From the NCBI GenBank assembly GCA_015231915.1, contig JADGAR010000004.1, forward strand, positions 1 through 64,000: a stretch of DNA of 64,000 bases. The letters are read 5' to 3'. The position numbers and the translations under genes were made by a program. Under the pieces are notes generated by a model. It was given only the letters and a program-made list of their open reading frames with translations, searched no databases and was not told the origin of the DNA. Position 1 is the first letter of the stretch. The number at the start of each line of letters is the position of its first letter. Source of the stretch: Magnetococcales bacterium. Lineage in GTDB: Bacteria; Pseudomonadota; Magnetococcia; Magnetococcales; Magnetaquicoccaceae. Positions 40,496 through 48,504 of this stretch are shown here, one piece after another.

Positions 40496-42481
40496 GGCCG
40501 GACTCCAGCCCTCCGGGAGTCGTTCCCGACGGGTGGCGGCTTGCAGGGCCGCCTCCAGGAAGGTCTCCAACTCCCGCACCGCCCGCTGATCCGCATAGAG
40601 TTTATGGGCGTTCTCCCGGCAGGCCCTGCCCAGGGCCTGTCGGCGGGGCGCGTCCCGGGCCAGGTCCAAAGCCAGGGCCGCATAGGCCTCCCGGCTGGCC
40701 GCGACGGGCGGGTCGGCCAGTCCCATCTGTCGATAGCCCCCGGTCGCCACCCGACCCCGCATGAACCGTCCCGGCCAGGTGACCATCGGAATGCCCAGCC
40801 CCATGGCCTCGTAGAAGGTGTTCCCGCCGCCGAAATGGAACGGATCGAGCATGAGATCCATGTGCGCGGAAACCTGCAGAAAGCGCGGGGTGGCCATGCG
40901 GGGCAGCAGGAGCGTCCGTTCCAGGAGCACGGGGTGGGTGTGTTCCCAGCGTTTGCGCAACAAAGTGGTCCAGGAGGGTTGCTGTCCCTCCACGAGCACG
41001 ATGCGTGCCTCCGGGTCGCCCGTGACGATGGCCGCCAAGGCCGCGTCGAAGTCGGGATGCAGCTTGAACAGGCTCTGGAGGCAGCCGAACAGCGTTCCGT
41101 CAGCGGGCAGGCCCAGTTCCTCGCGGGAGGGCAGCGGCCTGGGCGCCTCCTTGACCGGGGAGTAGCGGCAGGGGAGCACGGAGAGGCGGATCAGGCGTTC
41201 GCTGTAGCAGCTGTCGGCTCCTTGCGGCTCGATGAGCGCGCTGGAGAGAAAATAGTCCATCTCCGGCAGCCCGGTGGTATCCGGATGGCCCCAGGCCACC
41301 ACCTGGACCGGCGCCAGGCGGGCATGGGCCAACAGCAGGCTCTCCGGGGCCATGCCGATGTCGGGGTAGAACAGGATGTCCGGGGCCAGTTCGGCGACTT
41401 GCCGTTGATGGTTGGCCACCCCCCCGGTCAGGGTGATCGACCGGTCGGCCAGGGCGTCGAGATGGGCGCGCAAGGGATCGGGTTTGTCCGGGTGGAAATG
41501 GAGGACCGTCACCTCGAAGCGGCGACGGTCGAGGTGGTGGATGAAGCCGTGGAAAAGCTTGCCGATGGTGTGCGCCGCCAGGTTGCGGGAGACGAACCCG
41601 ATGCGCGCGCGGCGTCCGGTCACGCGGGGGGGCTGCCAGAGGGCGAGATGGGCGGCGGTATGGACCAGCCCGGGGGATTTGCGTCGCAGCATGTCGGCCA
41701 GGGACGCCATGATCGCGCGGTCGTCTTCGTCGTGATAGGCCAGATAAAAGGTGAGCAGGTTGAGTTGGTCGATGTCGTCGAACTCTCCGGGCATGGCGAG
41801 CAGGCGGGCGATTCCCTCCCGGTAGTGGGCGCGCCACAGGGCGATCTCCTCGCGGGAGGCCGGGATGGCCGGCAGCAGCAGTTCGGCCAGCAAAAGCGCC
41901 TTGCGCCCTTCGGGGCTGCCTTGGCCGGCCAGCCGGAAACTGGTCTCGGCATCTTGCCAGCGGCCCTGCCACATGCAGAGATTGCCAAGGTTCACGGCGG
42001 CCCCGAAATGGTGCGGGGCCAGCCGCAGGGCCTGCCGGTAGGCCGCCTCGGCCCGCTCCGGTTCGCCGATTTCCGTCAGCAGGTTGCCAAGATTGTTCCA
42101 GGCGGCGATGTGTGCGGGCCGCAGTGCGGTGGCCTTCTGGCAGCAGGTCGCGGCTTTGGCGAACTCCTGTTTTTCCCGCAGCAGCGTTGCCAGCCGGAAC
42201 CACGCCTCGGCGGCTGCCTCGGTTTGGCCGGTCAGTTGCAGCGCCTTGGCATGGCTCTCCCGGTATCCGGTGTGTCCGGGATGGATCGCCAGGGCCGCCT
42301 GCAGATGGGGCAGGGCGGCTTTGGGGTGGTGGCGCTGCAATTCCAGCACGCCCAGGTTGTGATGGGCATCCGCCTGGCGCGCATCCTGGGCGAGAATCGC
42401 CTCATAGATTCCGGCGGCCTCGGCCAGACGGCCTGCCCGCTGGTGTGCCACCGCTTCTTTCAGGAGCGCCTCATCCTTCAT
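40475..42481 (-). CDS. TPR-GT41 glycosyltransferase (third of a coupled trio)
   Basis: 668 residues. TPR units fill about 5-200 (for example HHNLGVLELQRHHPKAALPHL). The GT41 region (about 290-660) has GFVSRNLAAHTIGK (the conserved His), VQVVAWGHPDTTG, LQSLFKLHPDFD holding the expected Lys, and LDPFHFGGGNTFYEAMGLGIPMV. Compared with the other GT41 enzymes it is shorter in the middle. The start at 42481 overlaps the preceding stop as ATGA. It is the last gene of the leftward trio and its end overlaps rne. Confidence 0.8.
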   Translation of the reverse strand: MKDEALLKEAVAHQRAGRLAEAAGIYEAILAQDARQADAHHNLGVLELQRHHPKAALPHLQAALAIHPGHTGYRESHAKALQLTGQTEAAAEAWFRLATLLREKQEFAKAATCCQKATALRPAHIAAWNNLGNLLTEIGEPERAEAAYRQALRLAPHHFGAAVNLGNLCMWQGRWQDAETSFRLAGQGSPEGRKALLLAELLLPAIPASREEIALWRAHYREGIARLLAMPGEFDDIDQLNLLTFYLAYHDEDDRAIMASLADMLRRKSPGLVHTAAHLALWQPPRVTGRRARIGFVSRNLAAHTIGKLFHGFIHHLDRRRFEVTVLHFHPDKPDPLRAHLDALADRSITLTGGVANHQRQVAELAPDILFYPDIGMAPESLLLAHARLAPVQVVAWGHPDTTGLPEMDYFLSSALIEPQGADSCYSERLIRLSVLPCRYSPVKEAPRPLPSREELGLPADGTLFGCLQSLFKLHPDFDAALAAIVTGDPEARIVLVEGQQPSWTTLLRKRWEHTHPVLLERTLLLPRMATPRFLQVSAHMDLMLDPFHFGGGNTFYEAMGLGIPMVTWPGRFMRGRVATGGYRQMGLADPPVAASREAYAALALDLARDAPRRQALGRACRENAHKLYADQRAVRELETFLEAALQAATRRERLPEGWSPASLLPGG

Positions 42482-44535
42482 TGCCCGCACCAGCGGCGCC
42501 ACATCTCCCGGTAGGCCGCTTCCACCTTGCCGACAAAACCGGGTTCGTCCATCAACGGGCTGTTCTCCATTTCGCCGCGCAGACCGGCGCGCAGCGTCGC
42601 CAGTCCGGGCAGGTCCGCAGCGAGTTCCACGGCCAGCGCCACGTATTCGGCTTCGTTGCGGGCGATCCATTCCTCGCGGCCCAGCACCCGCAGCAGCATG
42701 GCCCCCAGACCCCCGCCCACCTCGCGTTCCGCCATGGAGACCGCCGGCAGCCCCATGTAGAGCATCTCTGCCAGGGTGATGCCGGAATTGAGCGGAAAAC
42801 AGTCCAGGCCGATGTCGATGGTGCGCAGTTTGTCCCATGGCGAACTGGTGAAACCGATCTCCAGGCGCTGCCGTTCGATGCCGTGGGCCGAGAAGCGCGC
42901 ATAAAGCTCTTCCTGCATGCCGGGATCCTGGTAATTGCCCGAAAAGATCACCAGGCGCGTACCGGGCGTTTGGCGCAGGATCTCCGACCAGACCCGCACC
43001 ACCCGGTCGTTCATGCGGATGGAGCGGCCAAAGCTGCCGAAGGTCACATGACCTCGTGTCAAGGCCGGTAACGAAGAGACCATGCCCGCCTCCTCCTGGG
43101 GGCGATACACCAGGGCCGGGGGTGCGATGCGCCACACCCGCTCCAGGTAGAACGCCTCGGCCCCCGGCGGATCGGTGATGGAATCGGTCAGGGCGTAATC
43201 GATCGCCGACACCCCGGTGGTGAAGCCGTACAGCCAGGTCACCGCCAGCGGTGCGGGCTTGCGCGCGAAGACCGGCAGCCGGTTGTTGTTGGTATGACCC
43301 GCCAGGTCCACCAGCAGGTCGATCCCGTCCGCCCGGATCCGCTCGGCAAGGGCGGCGTGGGTCATGCCCCGCGTCGGGATCCAGTGGTCCACGTACCCCT
43401 TGTAGCGCAACGATACCGCGTCTTCCCGGGCGAGTTCGGCATAGGCGAACAGCTCGAACCGGTCGCCATGCCCGGCCAGCAGCGGCTCCACGAACCCCCG
43501 GATCGAGTGGTTGCGGAAATCGGGCGACACGTATCCCACCTTCAACCGGCGTTCGGGATCGCGGGGGTTGGCATGCCCCTGCCACTGGGCGCGCAGGGGC
43601 CGGACAAAGCGTTCGTCGTACTCCCGGTAGAGGGCGAAGGTCTCCGCCACGTCACGCTGGGGATGATAGAGCGCGCCGAACACCAGATTGAACATGGCGG
43701 GCGCGCAATCGGGCTGCAGGGCCAGCGCCCGGCGGCACAACGCCTCGGCCTCTTCATGGCGGCTGCGGACCAGCAGGATGGTGGCCAGATTGCTCATCGT
43801 ATCGGGCTGGTCCGGACTCAGCCGGAGCGCCTCCCGCAACGCCTGCTCGGCTTCCAGCGGTCGCTTCAGGTCGGTCAGCAGCACCCCGAGATTGTTGTAT
43901 GCCAGGGCGTAATCCGGGCGCAGGCGGATCGTCTCCCGGTAGGCGGCCTCGGCCTCCGGCATGCGTCCGGTGGCGGCCAGCAGCACGCCCAGGTTGTAAT
44001 GGCCCTCGGCGTATTCCGGCAGGAGGCGCAGCGCCTCACGATAGGCGGCTTCGGCCTCGGCGACATGGCCCTGCTGGAACAGGGCATACCCCAGCCAGCC
44101 GTGCGCCAGGCCCTCGGTCGGTTGCAGGCGGGTCACCTCCTGGAGCAAAGCGGCGGCGGCGTCGAAACGTTGCCTTTGGATCAGCAGATGGGCCAGATTC
44201 CAATGGGTCCGCACGAATCCAGGCGCCAGTGCCAACGCCTTGCGGAAGTGCGCCTCGGCCTCCTCCCAGCGGTGGAGTCGTTGCAGGGCGACCCCTGCGT
44301 TGATCCAGGTCGCCACATCCTCCGGCAGCAACGCCAGCGCCTTTTGCAGGCAGGTCACCGCCTCGGCCTCCCGGCCCTGTTCCTGCAGCGCGCTTCCCAG
44401 CGCCTTCCAGCCGAAGCCATGCTGCGGCTGGCGCGTCACCAGGTCGCGCGCCCGCTGTTCCAGTTCCGCGAAGCGCCGTTGCTCGAACAGTGTCACCAGT
44501 TGTGCGGAGGGGTCGGCAGCGGGTTTTCTTTTCAT
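42478..44535 (-). CDS. TPR-GT41 glycosyltransferase with an altered donor-site residue
   Basis: 685 residues. About eight TPR units (15-300) precede the GT41 region (330-685) with GYVSPDFRNHSIRGF, LLVDLAGHTNNNRLPVF and DCFPLNSGITLAEMLYMGLP. At the position where the other four GT41 proteins have the conserved Lys, this one reads FGSFGRSIRM, so Arg replaces Lys. That may alter donor choice or lower activity. The start overlaps the upstream stop (ATGA at 44532-44535). TPR units here are very similar to those of the neighbouring genes, suggesting recent duplication. Confidence 0.8.
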   Translation of the reverse strand: MKRKPAADPSAQLVTLFEQRRFAELEQRARDLVTRQPQHGFGWKALGSALQEQGREAEAVTCLQKALALLPEDVATWINAGVALQRLHRWEEAEAHFRKALALAPGFVRTHWNLAHLLIQRQRFDAAAALLQEVTRLQPTEGLAHGWLGYALFQQGHVAEAEAAYREALRLLPEYAEGHYNLGVLLAATGRMPEAEAAYRETIRLRPDYALAYNNLGVLLTDLKRPLEAEQALREALRLSPDQPDTMSNLATILLVRSRHEEAEALCRRALALQPDCAPAMFNLVFGALYHPQRDVAETFALYREYDERFVRPLRAQWQGHANPRDPERRLKVGYVSPDFRNHSIRGFVEPLLAGHGDRFELFAYAELAREDAVSLRYKGYVDHWIPTRGMTHAALAERIRADGIDLLVDLAGHTNNNRLPVFARKPAPLAVTWLYGFTTGVSAIDYALTDSITDPPGAEAFYLERVWRIAPPALVYRPQEEAGMVSSLPALTRGHVTFGSFGRSIRMNDRVVRVWSEILRQTPGTRLVIFSGNYQDPGMQEELYARFSAHGIERQRLEIGFTSSPWDKLRTIDIGLDCFPLNSGITLAEMLYMGLPAVSMAEREVGGGLGAMLLRVLGREEWIARNEAEYVALAVELAADLPGLATLRAGLRGEMENSPLMDEPGFVGKVEAAYREMWRRWCGQ

Positions 44536-47500
44536 GATGGCTCCAGGAAAATCGGTTCCACCTTGCCTGCCTGGTGGTTTTGCCACATCCGTTCGTACAG
44601 TCGTGCCAGATCCTTGGCAAAGCGCCCGGTGTCGAACAGGGGCCAGGAGAGGCGATGGACCCGCAACCGTTCGCGCAGGGCGGCCAGGCGGTCCGGGTGA
44701 CGGGCCAGTTCCACGGCCAGGGCCAGATAGCCCTCCGGGTCGCTGGCGACCAGTTCCGGCAATCCCACCGCGTGCAACAGGCTGGCCCCCACCCGACCGG
44801 CAAAGGCGTTGCCTTGCAGGGTCACCAATGGCACCCCGCTCCACAAGGCGTCGCAACCCGTGGCATGCGAGTTGTATGGAAAGGTGTCCAGGGCCAGATC
44901 CGCCAGGGCGAGGCGTGCCAGATGTCCCTCCAGGGTCGCGGTACGGGGGGCGAAGTGCAGCCGATCCGGGTCGATCCCCCGTTCCGCTGCCTCGCGGCGC
45001 AGGTTGGCCACCGCCTCGGCGGGGGCCTCCCGCAGCCAGAGCAGGCTCTCCGGGACTGCCTCCAGCAGACGGCACCAGAGCGCGAAACTCTCCGCGTTGA
45101 ATTTGCAGCTTTGATTGAAACTGCAAAACACCATCCCCTCGGCGGGCAGGCCCGCTTCCCCACGGGATGGCGGGGGGGGAATGGCGGGGCCTCGTTCATG
45201 GGGCAGATAGCAGTGGGGCAGCAACGCCAGACGTTCGGAGAAGTGGTCGGCATGCGCCAAGGGGGTGGCGACGGGATCGCCGATCAGGTAATCGGCCACC
45301 CGCGCGTCCCCCAGCGTGCCGGGATATCCCAGCCAGTTGACCTGAACCGGGGCCGGACGGCAGGCGATGATCCCCGGACGGGAATCCCTGGTAAAACCCT
45401 GCAACTCCACCAGGATGTGCACGCCGTCCGCCACGATCCGCCGGGCTGCCGCCGCGTCGGTCAGGCCGTCCAGTTCCACGAAGTGGTCGCAGGCGGCCCG
45501 GATCCGCGCCCGCACGGGGTGGCCATCGTCCTGGCCATGGGAGTAGGCGAGGATCTCGAAGCGGTTGCGGTCGAATTGGCAAAACACCCCGGCCAGCAGA
45601 TGGGCCACCGGGTGATCCCGGAAATCCCCGGACAGATAGCCGATGCGGATTCGCCGCGGATGGGGGGCGAACCGCCAGTCACGACGCATATCTTCGGATC
45701 GCGCGCGAATTCCGGCCATGACCGCCTCGGCGCAGGCCCGCGCCTCCAGGGCGGGAATCGGCAGCGTCAGCAGGGAGAACGGCAGCACCTCCCTGGCCCC
45801 GGCGCGGAGCTGTCCCAGCAGCAGGGTGCAATACTCCGGCACCTGGCGCCAGTCGCAGGCGTTGAGCATCATGTGGAGGAGGTTGGCGCATGCCCCAGGC
45901 TGATCCGGGCGCAGGCGGTGGGCGTGCCGGTAGCACTCCCCGGCCTGGTAAAACTCCCGTCGCTCCTGATGGACATTCCCCAGATTGGCGTGGGCGTCGG
46001 CATACTCCGGCCTCAGGCGGAGCGCCTCCCGGTAACAGGCTGCGGCCTCGTCCAGGCGGCGCCATGCGTACAGCAGGTTGCCCAGATTGTTGTGGGCCTC
46101 GGGGTGGTCCGGGTGGAGGCGGATCGCCTCCCGGAAGGCGGTTTCGGCCTCGTGGAAGCGTTTCTGCCCGTGCAGCAGATTGGCAAGGTTGTAATGGGTC
46201 GGCGCCCAGTCCGGATGGTGCTGAAGCGTCTCCCGGTAGCGGGTTTCGGCCTCGGCGAACCGCATGCGTTCGTGCAGCAGCACCCCCAGATTGTTGCCGG
46301 CCAGGGCATAGGCCGGTTGCAGGCGGAGCGCTTCCCGGTAGGCGGCCTCGGCCTCCTCGTGGCGCCGGGTTGTCTGCAACACGTTGCCCAGGTTGTAGAA
46401 GGCCACCGCGCACCCCGGATCGAGACGGATCACCTCCCGGTAGGCCGCCTCGGCTTCGTGGAGTCTGCCTTCGGCCAGGAGTCGATTGCCGCGGTTGCCA
46501 TGGGCCTCGACGAGATCGGGGCAGAGGCGGGCCAGCGCTGCGGTCACCGCCGCCACCACTTCCTGCCAGTCGTCTGGCCGGGATTGCCGGAAGAGCCGCA
46601 TCACCCCCGGATACCAGGGGGAGTCGGCCCGTTCCAGCATCCAGCGCCAATCCGTCTCCATGGCGGGCAGCAGCACCCAGCAGGGCCGCCCCAGGGCGCC
46701 GCACAGGTGGACCACGGCGGTATCCACGGCGATCACCAGGTCCAGTTGGGCGACGATGGCGGCGCTGTCGGCAAAATCCCGGATCTCCCCTCCCAGATGG
46801 AGCAGCGGTTGGTCGTCCGGCGGCTGTTCTCCCTCTTCCTCGCCGTCCCCTTTTTGCAAGCTGATGAACACGATGCCCGGCACGCGCCACAAGGGGGCCA
46901 GCGTCGCCAGGCCGGGGAGGGAACGTTGGGCGTCGTTGCGGTTGCCGGAAAAGCCGCGCCACACCAGGCCGACCCGGAGGGGGCCTGCCGGCAGGCGCGC
47001 GCGCCAATGGGCCTGACGGTGCGGCAGAACCCCCAGATAGGGCAGGGCGGCGGGAATGGTCTCCGGGCGGGTCCCCAGATAAAGCGGGATGCTCAGCAGC
47101 AGGGTCCAGTAGTCGTGGATGGGCAGGCCGGTTCCGTTGGCGGTGACCACGTCCGGGCCGGCGAGGGTGGAGAGCAGTGCCTCCAGGGGGGGCTTGCACA
47201 ACAGGGTGATGCGTCCCGCGCCCGCCGCCTTGAGGTGGATCAGGAACCGGCTGAATTGAATCGTATCCCCAAAGCCCTGTTCGTCGATCACCAGCAGGGA
47301 GCGGTCGCCAAGAGTCTCGCCGCGCCAGCGGGGGAACGGCAGATTGACCGGGACGGGGACGTGCTCCTTGCGCCCCTGATGATAGCGGAATTCGTACAGC
47401 GGCCACCCTTCCGCCCACTCCCCCGCCTGCATGCGCAAAAGCCCCAGGTTCCAGGAGGCCTCGGGGTAATCCGGACGCAGCCGCAGCGCCTCCCGGTAGG

Positions 47501-48401
47501 CCCGTTCGGCATCGATGCGGCGGCGGTGTTTTTGCAGCAGGTGGCCAAGATTGTAATGACCCTCGGCAAAGCCGGGATCGATGCGCAGGGCCTCCCGGTA
47601 GGCCGCTTCGGCCTCCTGGAAGCGGCCCTGTTCGTTGAGCAGGTTGCCGAGATTGTTGATGAAGCGCGCATCGGTCGGATCGTGGCGCATCGCCTCGTGA
47701 AAGGCCGCTTCTGCCTCGGCGTGGCGCGCGCCCGCGTGCAGCAGATTGGCGAGATTGTACCAGGCCAGGGCGCATTCCGGCTGGATGCGGATCACCTCCC
47801 GGAAGAGCGTCTCGGCTTCTTGCGTCATGCCCCGTTTGTCCATCAGGATGCCGAGGTTGTTGCGCGCCTCCACGTGTTCGGGCCGGAGGCGCAGCGCCTC
47901 CCGATAGGCCGTTTCCGCCTCGCCGGGGGTGTGCAGGGTTTCCAGGGTCACCCCCAGATTGTACCATGCCTCCGTCTGGCCCGGATCGAGACGGATCACC
48001 TCCAGATAGGCGTCCCGCGCCTCTTCGGGACGGCGTTGTCCGGCCAGCAGGACGCCCAGCTGAAACCATACTGCCGTCAGATCCGGACGGATGTGCAGCA
48101 CCTCCCGGAAAACCGCCAGGGCATCCTCTGTCCGTCCCAGTTGCCACAGGACGAATCCCAGGCCGTTGAGGCTCTCCACGTCGTCGGGGAGATGATCCAC
48201 CGCCTTGCGCAAGGCCGTCAGCGCCTCTTCGGCACGCTCCATCCGTTGCAGGGCCAGGCCCAGCGCCTTCCAGGCGAAACCGTGGTCCGCCCGTCCGGCG
48301 AGCAGCACGCGGGCCTCGCGCTCCAGATCGGCGTAACGGCCCCTGCCGAACAGGGCGATCAGGCGGCTTTCGTCGTGGGAATAGGAAGGAGGCGCGCTCA
48401 T
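44532..48401 (-). CDS. Giant TPR - GT9-like - TPR - GT41 glycosyltransferase
   Basis: 1289 residues. Layout: TPR units (about 10-345); a glycosyltransferase family 9-like (heptosyltransferase-type) domain (about 355-615) with RWRGETLGDRSLLVIDEQGFGD and the C-terminal VDTAVVHLCGALGRPCWVLLP; a second TPR block (625-845); and a GT41 domain (905-1289) with GYLSGDFRDHPVAH, LGYPGTLGDARV, FNQSCKFNAES and DTFPYNSHATGCDALWSGVPLV. Two transferase types in one polypeptide suggest sequential addition or a shared acceptor held by the repeats. It is the first gene of the leftward trio and divergent from the 1503-aa gene. Confidence 0.8.
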   Translation of the reverse strand: MSAPPSYSHDESRLIALFGRGRYADLEREARVLLAGRADHGFAWKALGLALQRMERAEEALTALRKAVDHLPDDVESLNGLGFVLWQLGRTEDALAVFREVLHIRPDLTAVWFQLGVLLAGQRRPEEARDAYLEVIRLDPGQTEAWYNLGVTLETLHTPGEAETAYREALRLRPEHVEARNNLGILMDKRGMTQEAETLFREVIRIQPECALAWYNLANLLHAGARHAEAEAAFHEAMRHDPTDARFINNLGNLLNEQGRFQEAEAAYREALRIDPGFAEGHYNLGHLLQKHRRRIDAERAYREALRLRPDYPEASWNLGLLRMQAGEWAEGWPLYEFRYHQGRKEHVPVPVNLPFPRWRGETLGDRSLLVIDEQGFGDTIQFSRFLIHLKAAGAGRITLLCKPPLEALLSTLAGPDVVTANGTGLPIHDYWTLLLSIPLYLGTRPETIPAALPYLGVLPHRQAHWRARLPAGPLRVGLVWRGFSGNRNDAQRSLPGLATLAPLWRVPGIVFISLQKGDGEEEGEQPPDDQPLLHLGGEIRDFADSAAIVAQLDLVIAVDTAVVHLCGALGRPCWVLLPAMETDWRWMLERADSPWYPGVMRLFRQSRPDDWQEVVAAVTAALARLCPDLVEAHGNRGNRLLAEGRLHEAEAAYREVIRLDPGCAVAFYNLGNVLQTTRRHEEAEAAYREALRLQPAYALAGNNLGVLLHERMRFAEAETRYRETLQHHPDWAPTHYNLANLLHGQKRFHEAETAFREAIRLHPDHPEAHNNLGNLLYAWRRLDEAAACYREALRLRPEYADAHANLGNVHQERREFYQAGECYRHAHRLRPDQPGACANLLHMMLNACDWRQVPEYCTLLLGQLRAGAREVLPFSLLTLPIPALEARACAEAVMAGIRARSEDMRRDWRFAPHPRRIRIGYLSGDFRDHPVAHLLAGVFCQFDRNRFEILAYSHGQDDGHPVRARIRAACDHFVELDGLTDAAAARRIVADGVHILVELQGFTRDSRPGIIACRPAPVQVNWLGYPGTLGDARVADYLIGDPVATPLAHADHFSERLALLPHCYLPHERGPAIPPPPSRGEAGLPAEGMVFCSFNQSCKFNAESFALWCRLLEAVPESLLWLREAPAEAVANLRREAAERGIDPDRLHFAPRTATLEGHLARLALADLALDTFPYNSHATGCDALWSGVPLVTLQGNAFAGRVGASLLHAVGLPELVASDPEGYLALAVELARHPDRLAALRERLRVHRLSWPLFDTGRFAKDLARLYERMWQNHQAGKVEPIFLEPS

Positions 48402-48420
48402 CACGGGTAGGGGAGCGGGA

Positions 48421-48449
48421 TTGACACCGCATCTTGAGAAGTTTAGTTT
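48421..48449 (+). promoter_or_regulatory. Candidate promoter for the 1503-aa gene
   Basis: A perfect TTGACA (48421-48426) and TAGTTT (48444-48449) are spaced by 17 bases, about 55 bases before the start at 48505. It interlocks with the minus-strand promoter. Confidence 0.5.
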
Positions 48450-48453
48450 AGCA

Positions 48454-48482
48454 ATCGTAGCGCGCAATGGCGTGTTTGTCAA
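48454..48482 (-). promoter_or_regulatory. Candidate promoter for the leftward TPR-GT41 trio
   Basis: On the minus strand, TTGACA (48482-48477) is followed after exactly 17 bases by TACGAT (48459-48454), about 50 bases before the start at 48401. Its -10 lies only five bases from the plus-strand -10. Confidence 0.5.
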
Positions 48483-48504
48483 CCATCTGCAAGGGAGCAT
48501 CGGC

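Noticed and set aside
44574-48410. Long plus-strand open frame opposite the TPR-GT9-GT41 gene
   Set aside because: Low-complexity translation, no ribosome site, and the minus strand holds the convincing protein.
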